The notes under the pieces are model-generated. The model ran no database searches. It worked only from the letters and a program-made list of their open reading frames with translations, and had not been told where the DNA came from. A DNA stretch of 64,000 nucleotides from Ifrita kowaldi (lineage: Eukaryota; Chordata; Aves; Passeriformes; Cinclosomatidae), in contig VZRS01014475.1 in assembly GCA_013398055.1 (NCBI GenBank), positions 1,434,333 through 1,498,332 on the forward strand. The letters run 5' to 3'. The translations under genes were made by a program, and so were the position numbers. Of the stretch, positions 25,073-36,645 are shown one piece after another. Numbering within the stretch: the stretch's first letter is position 1; each line of letters starts with the position of its first letter.

Positions 25073-25461
25073 TGTAAGGGACGGTCCGAAGACCCTTCCC
25101 CGAAGACCCTTCATCTGCTTCACGATCATCTGCCGAAAGTGAGACGCTGAGCCTGGGCTTGGCCGAGGTGGAGAGCTAGCCAAACAATGGGACTTGCTCC
25201 CCCACTTCTGGGCCTGGCCGAGGTGGGAGGCATGCCGAGCACAACGCGACTGAACTGGTACCACATTCCTGAGTCAGTGGGTCGTGTCAGTCCTGCTGTT
25301 AAAGCGGCAGGAGCGGCGCGGGACATACTGTCTGCGTACCTGTTCTGTGCACCTGTTCTGTGCAATTGACTTAAGACAATGAGCATTGTCCCCTCACCTC
25401 TTGGCTGTGAGCCCCTCGCTCCTGAAATCCCCTGGCCATCTGCCCCTCGCTCTCAAAAGGA

Positions 25462-25469
25462 CATAAAAG
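25462..25469 (+). promoter_or_regulatory. TATA-like box of the solo LTR
   Basis: CATAAAAG lies about 170 bases upstream of the LTR polyadenylation signal, in the place expected for the U3 promoter. Transcription would start roughly 25-30 bases downstream, near 25490-25500. Whether it is still active is unknown. Confidence 0.6.
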
Positions 25470-25638
25470 AGACTCCCTGAGAAGACCTCTTCGAGATCTC
25501 CCCATGGAAGACGACGGATCAAGAGGACCCCGTCTGGCCGTTGGTAGCTATAACCCCCCCCTTCTCTCTCTCTCTCTCCATCCTTTGTTTCCTTACATCT
25601 CTCTCCCTCTCTATCGCGATTACACTGCGCTGGTACGC

Positions 25639-25644
25639 AATAAA
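25639..25644 (+). terminator. Polyadenylation signal of the solo LTR
   Basis: AATAAA in the R region of the LTR, followed within about 50 bases by T- and GT-rich sequence (TTGGTTGTTTC) that can serve as the downstream element. Confidence 0.7.
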
Positions 25645-25730
25645 ATACACTGTGCTGATTGAAATTTACACTTCTCTCCATTGGTTGTTTCTTTGCACTC
25701 TGAGACTCGGGTAACGAACCATCACGACCC

Positions 25731-25747
25731 CCGCTCATTTTGAGCGG
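25731..25747 (+). other. Perfect hairpin in LTR U5
   Basis: CCGCTCA, a TTT loop, then TGAGCGG: a 7-bp perfect stem nine bases before the LTR 3' end. It may be a structural feature of the U5 RNA. Confidence 0.75.
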
Positions 25748-25756
25748 ATCGTGACA

Positions 25757-25761
25757 TTACC
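25757..25761. repeat. Target-site duplication of the solo LTR (right copy)
   Basis: TTACC, identical to the copy at 25068-25072. The agreement with no mismatch suggests the integration is not extremely old, although five bases give little dating power. Confidence 0.9.
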
Positions 25762-28700
25762 ATGTAAACCACTTGCACAGTCATAGCTCAGGAGATGAAT
25801 TACTTATTTAGAGATACTATTGCAACATGCCATAGAGCTGCTTCCATTGCATTCCTAATCCATCAGGCAGATATCTTTATACAGAAGCTCTAGACTTTAA
25901 TATCTGGCCAGTGACTTACTGAACAGGACTCAGTTCCTGCTAGTTTTCTTTGCGTTTTGTGTCAGAAAAAGACTTTTTTTTAGTTTCTCAGCCCCATGAA
26001 CGGCTCTACCCACACCCCCACCCCAATACATTACACTGCTCACATTTAAGCAGCCATTAGGTCTCCCAGATGTCCACAGTCTCCCATTATCTTCCGAGGA
26101 ACTGAAGTGGATGAAGCCAAAATTCTCGGAATAACCAGCACAGTCGGGCAGGTGAAAGTTAGTGAAGGAATATGTGGAAGGAATAACACACATTAAAATA
26201 TCCCAGACTTCAAGTGTCTGATTCAGCAGTGTTGGCTTTTTCTGACATCTTTTTGCAGCACATGTACCCCTGTACATGCTTTGAACATCAGAATGAGCAG
26301 TGTTTAATTCGGTAGATCCACTTGAATTACCTGTTAAGTAAGTTTTTCAGGGAGCACCATGAGGACCAAAGCGGGGCTCTGACCAAACTTGGTCCTTAAA
26401 AGGCTCTTGACAATTTTCCACAGAGGCAGATTTTTTATTCCTAGAATTAGTGTAAAATTATGGTCTTGCTAAAGCCTAGCAGCTCTGTACGGTTGCTTTC
26501 CTAATAGACTGCTGTGCGGTGCTACTGTGTGTTAAATGGCTTTCACACTTGGACAAGCAGAGCTCAACTTCCCTCTTATGTTGGTCTGATAATTTCCAGT
26601 TTGACATGTGGAAAATTCCATACACATGGCCTACATGGGTTAGGCTTGTGAAATCAATTAATCTTTTTTTCTAGCGGAAACTTAACAAAAAGTTACAGGC
26701 AAGCCATTGTAGTATTAAACAAGGATTAGAACCCTTCAGATGCTTCTCAAAAACTCCAGCAAGTAAGCGATCATCTATCTTTAATTAGCTTATTTTTTTT
26801 TTTTAATGAGCAGAAGTGTGCACTTAATTGAGGATACACAATAAAGCTCTTTCTACACCTTTTTGTAGAAATAGACTCTTCTAGTAGAAGAAATTGTATT
26901 TTTTTTCATCTTTTCTCAGCCATAATGAATTATATTGTGTTATAGAATCGATATGTTCTATGTATTTGCTACTATACAGGTGGCATCCTCATTTTAGTCC
27001 ATATATAAAAACATGTTCTTGTATGCTCTCTGGGTATTAAAATTAGATTTTTTTATCCCAGATATTGCCACTGACAGTTTTCGAGGGCAAAAATTGTATA
27101 ACACTTAAGAAATCGTCCATTCTATGAAAATGAAATGCAATTCTCAGTCAGTGAAGCTGAGACAGAAGAGTAAAATCCCTGGAAAATTGTGTTTTACAGC
27201 AGTTTATTTCATTGTTGTGTTTTTCAACAACAAAAGTGAAGTTATAAGAGAAACGTCTTATATCAAAACAATTTGTTCCCTTCGACAAGTACTTTCCACA
27301 CCCCTGAAATGCATTTAGCCATAATTACATTCCTTATTCACAAAGCATTTTTCATTGTCAAATATCCTAAAAAAGAGTAAACAGTGGTTTCTGGCATTAG
27401 CCGTTTTAGGTCAACATTTTAATTGAATTAGCTGATGAACATGACATTCCATATATCTAATGGGCAAAAATCCTTCCATTGTGCAGCAGAGTTGAGAAGA
27501 CTGGTGAAAAATTACCTCTGCTGTCTGCTCTGCCTCCCAACTCAAAAAAGGAGTAATAGAATCAGAAATATGTGCACTTAACAGCTACATGTAATGACTG
27601 TCAAGGTACCTATCCTGTGCGGGGCTTGTAGCTGTTCTGGACATCGGTGCCGTTTTGAGCATAGTCACATCTAGGAAGGGGTCATGGGGCTGGAGGAAGG
27701 AAAGCAAAAGTGACTGCATGATGAGAGAAAGCAAAGCCAGGTTCCTTTGTCTGGATCCTGAGTGAGTCAGACAATGCCACGGTAGGCAGTAAACAAACAA
27801 CCAACAAATCCCGGAAGCAGATCTAAAAGTTGTGCATCTCATTTTGAGTAAGAACTCTAAGAGAGAAACTGTAATCATGTTCTTTCTTGTTTGGGTTTTG
27901 TGATTTCTCTCTGGCTACATAATTTTCCTTGCTTAGCACAATATTAGCCTTGAAAGAAAATGTTCCTTTTTTCATCCAAGAGTAAGTTTAAAGGCATTCA
28001 CTAAGGAAATTAGAGATATAAATTCCAATCTCCATGGGCAGACACAGGACCTTGATTCAGGTCACACAATTTACTGGATAAGTAAATGTTCTAGAAGTAA
28101 GCCATGCAAACAGGGTGCTGCTTTGTTCAGTTCTGGTTTTGGCTCAACCAGTCCGCGTTTAAAGGTCAGACCTACCATTAGGCTATGGGGTGAAGTCATT
28201 TAATCCATGCAGCCCTGTTTGGGTAGTCTGTGGGGCCAACAAATTGTGAGCTTACTATTTGTAGTAGCCAAAACTAAAATACTGAAAAATACACCAAGAA
28301 TATTTGATACAAATAGCGTGCAGACACCTAAATGGCATTTACCTGATTAGTGTCCCTGATAAAAGACAAACAAATGCCAGATGAGGAACACTTCAAATAG
28401 CTAATTAATCGTTGGAATCACAAGTGCATGTAATATAACATTCCTGGAATGTCATCTAGAATGTCATTGTTTTCTACTACACTAATGAAGTGTCTGAAAA
28501 TGAATTGCTGGAAAGAGTTACTTATCTCCAACAAGTACAAGACGTCAACTGTTTGAATTCATGTCTGTGCATTCTCTTGTGGAATTACTAAATCTGTGTA
28601 TAATGTCTATTTTTCTGTATGCTAGATGGGAGAATTTTGCACAGCTAGATAGAAATCTCCATATATTTAACAAAGTACCACATCAAATTAGAAAAGATGG

Positions 28701-30689
28701 AAGACAGAGCACCTGAAATCCCACTTCTGTTCTGAGCTTATGTGACTGTAGAGAACTGGGAACTGTTTTCCACAACTCGTATTTGTAGCTCATAAACCAT
28801 TCTGGACTTCAGTACTTAGAAGTCATCCCTCTAAGATATACCAAAAAGGTGATTAAATTGTCCTCCAAGGAAGTTCAGAGTCTTTTAAAATACTGAGTAC
28901 TGGAATTCTAGCTATCAGACCCCTGTATTTCTAATGAAAAGACACTAAGCATTCTATATGAATAAATGTCATGACTCTCCATGTATGTTGAACTGGGTGA
29001 TTAACTGCAATGATATCTTACTGATCTTCAATGAGGTGATGTCAGTAAATGAAGAAGAGAATGAAAGGAACCAAAAGATTTTTCTTTTCGTAATATAAAC
29101 GCTAATTCTAATAATTTTTTTCTTCACATGCAGTGACAGATCACTGTTGAGAGCACAGTTCTGTCATTCAAGATGAATGTTTTTCACTACAGCTTTGCAC
29201 ATTTCACTGTCTAGACTTACCCTCTAAATAGATGTCAGAGGGTATTCTTGCATCTTGAATACCTGGCTCTGTACCTGGTTCCATCAGAAACCTTGCCAGG
29301 CTTACCAGTGATCTGCCTGTGTTGCAAACCAATAGCTCAAGCATTCATTTTTTCCATCTTCTGGATATTGCCATTTCCAAAAAGATAGATTGGATTGGTG
29401 TGTCACTTTTCACAAGTGAATAAGGCCATGCAGATATTGCCAGATAGCTAGAGAATTTGGGACTTGCTTTGTTTTTCTGGAAGTGTACATTCTTTTGGGA
29501 GAAGCTGCCAACAGTTTAGCACTACTTACTATCTGTTAATGAGTCAGTGACCCAAATCTGATCACTGACCAGATTTCAGTTTTCAATGCAACAACTAGAT
29601 AAAATGTGATAAATCTTCCCATTAAGTTTTCTGGATAATGGCATAGCATTGCTGCTTTGGAGAGGCTCTATGGATGATACTTTACAGATAACAAGTTGGT
29701 GTATATTTACCACCGTTGTTCATTTTAGACAATTTATTTTCTAGCTGGGGAGACTACCGTAGGCTGTGCTTCAGGATCTTGCACAACATTGTGCTGAAGT
29801 CAAAGGCAGAAATACAAGTGAAACTTTAGTGAGGAACTGACAACTTATATGACTTAGATGTGACAATTATCTAGAAAGAGGTAGGTCAGGAATTAATTGC
29901 ATAAACCATTTGACAATGTTTTTAATGTAAATGATAATTAGTCATGTTATGACAGCATTGTATCTTGACTAGTTTTAAAATGAGGATTATCTCTCTGTGC
30001 ACACAGACACATTTATAACCATATATAATTTCAATTAATGGTAAGTAAAATACTCAGGGCGTGCTCTAGCTAGCAACAAAGAACCAGACCAGGGAACTTG
30101 AGCAAAAGTGAGTATTAAATAACAGATATTTGATTCTTTTAAAAAAGGAAGAAATAACAGAAAAATGAAAAACAATAGATTTCAGGAAGGCAAACTTCAA
30201 TAAACTTTGAAAGCTGGCAGCCTCTCAGTTGAAAATCTATTCAAAAAGGAAAAGAGGCAGGTTCTTAGAGAAATGATACTGAGGTCACAGGTGCACACCC
30301 TCTTAATGCAGAAGAAAAATAGGCAGAGGGTAGGAGATGGACTGGACTAAACCATGACTTCTTCTTGGACTTGAGAGAAAGAACATGTTCAAGAAGTAAG
30401 ATACTCAGGGCAGAAAATAGGTCAAATGTGAATGTACACCATGGAAATATAGAGAAAAAATAAAGTGCTTGGATGTTCATGTTTATAAATTAGTAGGAAT
30501 GGTATAGTCTCTACAGGTGATAGGAAGGAAGTTTAAGGACTTTTTTTCATTAATCCTTAATAAAATAGTCAGTTTTGATCAATTGACTTAAGGAATTAAT
30601 TCCCCCATTAAAAGTTTAAGAGCTCAGCCTTTAGTAAAGAAGATTATAAGCATAGTTAGTGCTTGGATAAGATGCTTTTAAATTAAGCA
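25762..30689. other. Non-coding interval, no gene recognised
   Basis: About 4.9 kb of unique sequence. A 115-codon minus-strand frame (25930-26277) has mixed, protein-like composition but no domain that I can name and no clear upstream acceptor. A 97-codon minus-strand frame (27585-27878) also lacks support. No repeats of note. Confidence 0.45.
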
Positions 30690-31105
30690 GTCTAGCAGAT
30701 TCCCATCCCAGGACATGCAAGAAATAGCTGCTGAGTTCTCATAAGCCTTACGGGTTATCTTTGGGATCTCATATAGATCAGGTCCCAGGAGAATGGAAGA
30801 ACATTTCTTTATTTATTTGAAGAGAGGAAAAGGAGGAAATATAGACCCGCCAACACTCAGTACTACTACAAATGATAAAAAACCTAATTGTGTGTCACTG
30901 GAAAGGAAGAAGGAAAGGAGTAGCAGACAAGATGGATTTGTCAAAAACAACATATGTCACACCAATTTAATTTCTTTCTGTGACAGGGCAGCAGACCCCA
31001 TGGACAGGGAATAACAAATGGATGTCATCTATCTTGAATTTAAGAGAGATCTTGACATAGTTTCGTGATATCATTTTAAGTAGACCATTTGGTCTCTAAA
31101 GAAAA
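30690..31105 (+). mobile_element. Ancient CR1-type LINE, reverse-transcriptase fragment
   Basis: Plus-strand translation around 30930-31010 reads GFVKNNICHTNLISFCDR, matching the CR1 reverse-transcriptase stretch 'GF.K..SC.TNLISF.D.'. It is followed at 31018-31068 by MDVIYLEFKRDLDIVS, the counterpart of DVIYLDFSKAFDTVS. Upstream, 'ATCAGGTCCCAGGAGAATGG' and the diverged AAATATAGACCC correspond to the linker and the NYRP block. Stops and a deletion before DVIYL show it is inactive. It ends where a separate minus-strand CR1 starts, so two copies lie in opposite orientations. Confidence 0.72.
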
Positions 31106-31125
31106 ATATTGGAAAACTGTTCTTA

Positions 31126-31570
31126 GAGAATAACAGAATAACAAAATAACATTGAGGTTGGAAAGTACTTCTTAAGATCATCTAGCCTTCTCTGTGAATC
31201 TCCTCCACTACCTCCCACTCCATGCTCAGGCAGAATCAGCTAGAAGAGACTGCCCAGAATTATCTGTAGTGAAATATTTAAAATCTCCAGAGGTAGAGCG
31301 TGTACAAACTCCCTGGGAAATCTTTTCCAGTGTCTAGTTTCTTTCAAACATCTTTTTTTTCAGATAGAGTTTTGTGTCTTTTCATTTGTATCCATTGCCT
31401 CTTGTCCTGTCAACAAGTGCTACTGAGAAGTCTGATTCCCTCTTCTTCATTGTCTCCCATCAGATCTATAAACACAATAAACTCCCTCTGAGTTTTCTGT
31501 CATCCAGACTGTAAACAGAATGTGAAAGAAGCTCCAGCCCCTTCACCACCTTTGTGATCCTTTGCCAGGC
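31126..31570 (-). mobile_element. Old CR1 LINE 3' region
   Basis: In reverse complement it shows the CR1 terminal octamer relic (GAATAACAGAATAAC), then 'TTGAGGTTGGAAAGTACTTC', 'TTAAGATCATCTAGCC', 'CTCCCTGGGAAATCTTTTCC' and, toward 31530-31560, 'CCCCTTCACCACCTTTGTGA', corresponding to the usual CCTTCATCATCTTTGTGGC. It is more diverged than the copies at 14975 and 54097. Insertions of T-rich sequence interrupt it near 31351. Confidence 0.8.
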
Positions 31571-32719
31571 TAATCACATCACAGATGGGTTCATGTTGCT
31601 ACTGCCCTTTAACCTAAGTTTCTCTGATTTTGTGTCTACATCGAATCATACACAACCAAGTTCTGAGATCCTGTGTCAGTCACACTGCAGAGTAAATCTC
31701 GGTTAAGGGGAAAGAAAAAAGAAACTTGCAGGACAGTAATTGATGGAAACATTACTGTCCTTATCTTACTTCTGTACTATTACATTGCCTATAAAAATTA
31801 AGTCCCCATGCACTTTAGACAACTTAACCCTCTTCTTACCCAACGTGTATTCAAAACTGTTTTGTGAGATTCCCCATTCCACTGTGCACAATCCTATAAT
31901 ATATTTACAGATGTTTAAGACCATTTCCCATTCTATAAAATCCAAAACAAATATATTTTACTCATATAGAACTAAAACCCCAACTTATATGTACCATGTA
32001 TGCAAAGCATTATTAAGGTACAGGAATTTCGATTATTCTTTTTTTTTTTTTTTAATTTTATTGTTACCAATAAATGTGCTGAAAATTTACTTTATTCCAA
32101 GACCTTTGTCCCAGTCCAGAAGGAGCTCTAAATCTACTCCAACTCATATAAAAGTTTATTAGAAACATATTTGGAATAAGTGCAATAAGTGCAGCATGAT
32201 TTCTTGGAGCCAAATGAATTTTCTTTGTTAGAAGATGTAATTTTATTGTAAAGAATTAATGCGCATTTTCTTAGGGATTAGGAGAATTTAGGATTAAGAT
32301 ATGCAGGTCAAGTTTCTAAAAACTTTCATTGGTAAAATATTTCTTAGAACCATTTCTAGACATTGCTTGAGCACTTGGTTATATTTATGTGATTGAAAAT
32401 TAATGAAAAATAAGATTCAAAGGACAACAAGTTAACAGAAAATACCACTTGCATCACTTTCAGAAGTTTTATCCTGCTTCTTTATCTGTCAGTTAAAAAC
32501 AGTTTAGAGATTATAGAAGCTCTATGTGATAATCAAAGATAGGGAAAAATTATATTTTGAAGTTAATTTTAAAAGAAATAGTTTTCCCTCTCTGCTCAAG
32601 AACTATAGCATACTCTGTATTTAAAAGGGTCTATGAAAAAGTAGATTTTAGTCCTATTAGCATCATAACACAATACAGTATCAGCTGTCTGATTTCTAAA
32701 CGATGGAATTACTTATAAT
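31571..32719. other. Non-coding AT-rich interval
   Basis: Contains a T tract at 32038-32054 and a 140-codon plus-strand frame (31740-32162) whose predicted product is hydrophobic and rich in I, F, S and T, as expected of AT-rich random sequence. No gene or repeat recognised. Confidence 0.5.
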
Positions 32720-33616
32720 AAATGCAAAATTCAAACAGAAGAAGGAACTGTATGGCATGCAGAAAATGGGACAAGTCACTTGGAAGTAACATAGGATTGC
32801 TGTTGGAGTGTGCAGGGATGAGACAAGGAAGGGTAAGGTCCATTTGGAATTAAATCTGTCAAGGGTATCGAGGACAAAAAGAATGAGGATTTCAGGGAAA
32901 GAACGCCAGTACAGTTTTAAAAAAGGGCATGAAAGAGGAATCAGGAAAGTATAGGCCAATCAGCCTCACCTTCATTCCTGGAAAAGTGGTGGGACAGATT
33001 GTGCTGGATGTCACCTCTAAGTGTGTGGAGTAAAAGAAGGTTATTAGAAGTACTCAGTATTGATTCACCAAGGAGAAATCGTGCTCGACCGTTCTGTTAG
33101 CCCTCTATGATGGCACTACTGGATGAGTGCTCCTCAGGGGATTGTCTTCAATTTAGCTATCAATGACCTGGATGAAATGATGGAGTGTGCCCTCCACAAG
33201 GTTGCTGGAGGAGAGGCTGATATACCAAAAGGCTGTGCCACCACCCAGTACGACCTGGACAGGCTGGAGAGTTTGGTACAGAGGAACCTAGTGAAGTTCA
33301 GCAAAGACAAGTGCAGGGTCCTGAACCTGAGGAAGAACCCCACACCAGGACAGGTGCAAAGCAGCTCTGTGGAGGAAGATGTGGGGGTCCTGGTGGACAA
33401 GAAGTTACTATGAGCCAGTAGCATGTCCTTGTGGCGAAGACAGAGGAAGTTCTGTCTAAATATGAGGACAAAGTTATTTACTTTGAGGGTAATGGAGCAC
33501 TGCAACAAGCTACTCAAAACACATCCAGACATGAGGCTGTGCAACCTGCTTTAGCAGTGGGGTTAGTCTAGATGATCTCCAGAGGTTCCTTTCAACCCCA
33601 ACCATTCTGTGATTCT
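32720..33616 (+). mobile_element. CR1 LINE, deleted copy with ORF2 and 3' end
   Basis: The plus strand runs through much of CR1 ORF2. Before the reverse transcriptase, GQVTWK and RKGKVHLELNLSRV (about 32770-32870) match the 'RKAKAHLELNLAR' linker. At 32944-32970, YRPISLTFIPGK matches NYRPVSLTSVPGK. PQG with INDLDE at 33131-33180 matches 'PQGSVLGPLLFNIFINDLD'. After the catalytic region, RLESLVQRNLVKFSKDKCRV matches the C-terminal segment. The catalytic FADD box is lost and a large internal deletion joins 33110 to 33123, so it is inactive. The 3' end (33604-33616) has the diagnostic octamer repeat ATTCTGTGATTCT. A 136-codon antisense frame here is a shadow. Confidence 0.92.
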
Positions 33617-36167
33617 AAAGTGGTGATAAATTTTCAAAATCTTTCATTTTTTACTTATGTATCTGCATCTGAAAGTCTTAGACCCTTGACAAAATACTGT
33701 GACATGCAGGTTTTGCCTAAATTTCCAAGATAGTTTTGTCTTTGATTCCATATTGCTATCATTACAGCTGAATTCAATTACTAATGTTGACACCACAGAA
33801 GGCCTTCTACAGGTTACTTGTTATTTTTAGAAAACTCTTTTTCAAGCAAGGAACACAATAAGTAATAACATAAATGGATTCTTATTAAAAAGTGGCAGAT
33901 CTGTGAACATGCACTGAGCCAGACTGTAAGCTGTGTAATAGTTGTAATTAAATGCATAGCTACAGTTGAACTTTACCGGTTGTGTGTTCACCAAACAAAT
34001 TGTTATTGACCACTTGAATGTCTGTAGTGCTCGGATAGATTGATTAAATTTATAGAGATTTTGGGTCTTGTTTTGGGAAGGGTCTAAATCAGCATGATTT
34101 TGTATGATTAATTTTTTTTTTAATAAATATAGGATATTTTCAGCCTTCAGAGCTCGTGTGGCATGTATATTAAACTGCGCATGTAACAAGTTATAAGGAA
34201 AATGTGTGCATAGGAAAAAAACCCTTTTCGCTAATTAGTTCAGTTTTTGGTGATTGATATCTGCTGCTATTTTTGTACGAGTCATGTTTCTAGTGTTCAA
34301 TTTCTCCCTTCCATATAGATATGTATCAAAAATTATCTTCATATCCTCCCCTTGTATTTTGCTTATTAACATTTTCCCTTAATACATGGTTCTTCACAAA
34401 ATTAATATTTCTTAAATAAAGAGATGCATTAAAGAGAAAAATACAAGTAGCATTTTGCTTTTATTACTAGGCTAACTCAAGTAGTGTATCTGTTTTATTC
34501 ATGGGGAACAGAAGCCAATTTTCCTGCTGAATTAAAGGAGAAAGAAGATCAATCTGCTGGAAAAGGCAATAAAATGCTAGTTTTTCTCTAAAATAAGCAG
34601 TAATGGCTGCTGCTGTGTTTTCTATTCACATTGGGGAAACACGTACTTACAGGCCTGATTATTGTTATTTTAGATCAAATGAAATTACAAAGAAAGAATA
34701 AATTTGTAAGGAAAATGTCTTCAAGTGTCTCCAATGGGCAGAGTACATTGCTGTATTTTGTGAGTATTAACAGTGAAAATAAATCTCCTGGGGTTTTGGG
34801 GGTTTTTAACGTGGAAATTGCTATACTTGGTTTTTTATTCAAGTGTATCTTCAACTGTAGCATTCCTCTGCTTCTTATCAGCTTGACTTAGAGAGGGTAA
34901 AATGAGGAAACAGAGGGAGTGTCAAAGAAAAAAATCCCTTGAAATATTCCTTCAGTCTTCAATGTGAGAAGTAATATATCTAAAAAAATACTTCAATTTG
35001 ATCAAAAAATTTAAAAGTACATACATTAAACTTTTTAATAGTGTGTCTCCTGTAAAAGAACAAATATTGCATTTCTAATGATTGTATCATTAATGCGTAA
35101 TGAAATGTTTGGTGGTATATTAGTACTATTGTTAGAATATGTTCATATCGTTAGATATCTGTTAAATACTGTTCATATCTGTATATTAGTGTGAGAGTGA
35201 CTGTGGAACCTGAACTGAAAATGCTCTTTAATTTATCCAAAAATACAGTATTTGTCCAAGAGAACTAATCAAAGACAAAAATCTTGTAGTGTTGGCAGTA
35301 AGGAGCTAATCAGTATTCTTTGGTAATTAATCTAAAAGGAAGATACATACCTCAGTTAAAACATTTAATAAAAATATAAACCAATAGATATCATAAAAGA
35401 AAATCTTCCTTTTGCATGTTTTTTTAGCTTTTCAGCTAACAGATCTTTAACAAAGAACACTCTAAGTTCATTTAACTCAATAGCACAGGCATTGGAATTC
35501 TCTTGACTGCCTGGATGACAGCAGGCTATGAAGCAAAACACATCTAGACATGGACTACTTCTATATATAAAATTTTTTGAACACTTAAGAATTTTAAAAA
35601 ATTATATCTCTCTGGTTTTTCAGCTGTGATATAGAATGAAAAAAAAAAGTGAATTATTTAATATTCCTGAAATTTGCTACCACAAAGCTGTTTGTGTAAG
35701 CCTGAGTCGTAAGTGCCTGCGGATGATTCTGGAGTACACAACTTTTCATCTTTATCAGTTTAGATCTAAGCAACATCAAAATGACTGGAAACTGCTCAAT
35801 ATACATTGTGAGTTGCCGATTCTTATGCCAGGCCATGTCTAGTTATTCAGGTGTCCACTTCCAAGTCCGCTTTTCATCCACCTGATCACCTGAAGCAGGA
35901 AAAAATCAGAAGAATGTTGTTGCATTAGCATTGAACAAGCAACAGTTTCATTTTTTACATTAGTAACACACAGCAAAATCAGTAAACATCTATTTCTTAA
36001 CACTGGGAGTTTTTTTAAGAACCCACTGCTAAGTTATGTTAAAAAATCCTGATCCAGGTAGGCTTACAACCCTGAATTTGGCAGCTGCTCTAGTTTTGCT
36101 CTGCAGGTTCAAAAGATAAGACTTACGTTGCTATAAAGCAGTATCTAAGTGCTGAACAAGATGATTA
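33617..36167. other. Non-coding AT-rich interval, nothing recognised
   Basis: Unique sequence downstream of a CR1 3' end. Frames up to 115 codons on both strands show no codon bias. No repeat family recognised. Confidence 0.5.
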
Positions 36168-36212
36168 GGTATTCATCAGACTAATGTATCATCAGACTAA
36201 GGTACTCATCAG
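36168..36212. repeat. 16-bp tandem repeat, about three units
   Basis: The unit GTATCATCAGACTAAG occurs as GTATTCATCAGACTAAT, GTATCATCAGACTAAG and GTACTCATCAGTCC. A small minisatellite-like expansion. Confidence 0.75.
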
Positions 36213-36486
36213 TCCATTTATTCTAATAGAAACATAAATTAACATGTTATAAGGGAAAACAAGCCTCTACCATTAATAAACTCAGTCTTCCATAGTGAAG
36301 AAATAAAATTTTGGACAGAAAGAAGACTATTAATTGATTTCAGGTGGCTAAAAGATATTTTATTGCTTTCATTAGGCATAAATAATAATGACCTGACATC
36401 ACACAAAGAATCTGGGCATCCCAGCACTTTACTGAATTTACTATACAATGACACTCTTATTAAAATTACCAGAGATGAAAATAACT
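36213..36486. other. Non-coding interval, nothing recognised
   Basis: Short AT-rich unique stretch between a tandem repeat and a low-complexity block. Confidence 0.5.
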
Positions 36487-36645
36487 TCCACTAAAAACCC
36501 CCCAAAATAAAAAAACCCCAAAAAACCAAACCAAACCAAAAAGAACCCAAACAACCAACACCACAACCTCCCAATAATTAAACAAACAAACAAAAAACAA
36601 AAAAACCCCCTAAAAACTCCCACCCCCCAAAACAAACAAACAGAA
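36487..36645. repeat. A/C-rich low-complexity block
   Basis: About 160 bases almost without G or T on the plus strand, made of A runs, C runs and AAAC or CAAA motifs. Its minus strand is T/G-rich and produces a spurious 144-codon hydrophobic frame rich in F, W, G and L (36441-36875), which is not a protein. T/G-rich strands of this kind can form unusual DNA structures. Confidence 0.9.

Larger units (their letters stand above)
25073..25756 (+). mobile_element. Solo LTR of an endogenous retrovirus, 684 bp
   Basis: The element begins TGTAAGG and ends GTGACA, giving the usual TG...CA termini, and is flanked by identical TTACC. GC and CpG content are far above the surrounding AT-rich DNA. The order of parts fits an LTR: a U3 with short tandem duplications (CCGAAGACCCTT at 25086 and 25100; ACCTGTTCTGTGC at 25338 and 25351), a TATA-like CATAAAAG at 25462, a pyrimidine tract with TC repeats near 25561-25580, AATAAA at 25639, and a U5 with a 7-bp stem hairpin at 25731-25747. 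No internal gag, pol or env sequence lies on either side, so it is a solo LTR left by recombination between two LTRs. Open frames inside (up to 114 codons) are non-coding by-products. Family name not assigned. Confidence 0.9.

Noticed and set aside
25394..25738. 114-codon minus-strand open frame
   Set aside because: It lies wholly inside the solo LTR, antisense to it, and includes translated TC microsatellite sequence.
31740..32162. 140-codon plus-strand open frame
   Set aside because: Composition is that of AT-rich random sequence (I, F, S, T, K), it crosses a poly-T tract, and there is no start context, domain or splice support.
33134..33544. 136-codon minus-strand open frame
   Set aside because: It is the antisense shadow of CR1 ORF2 sequence on the plus strand.
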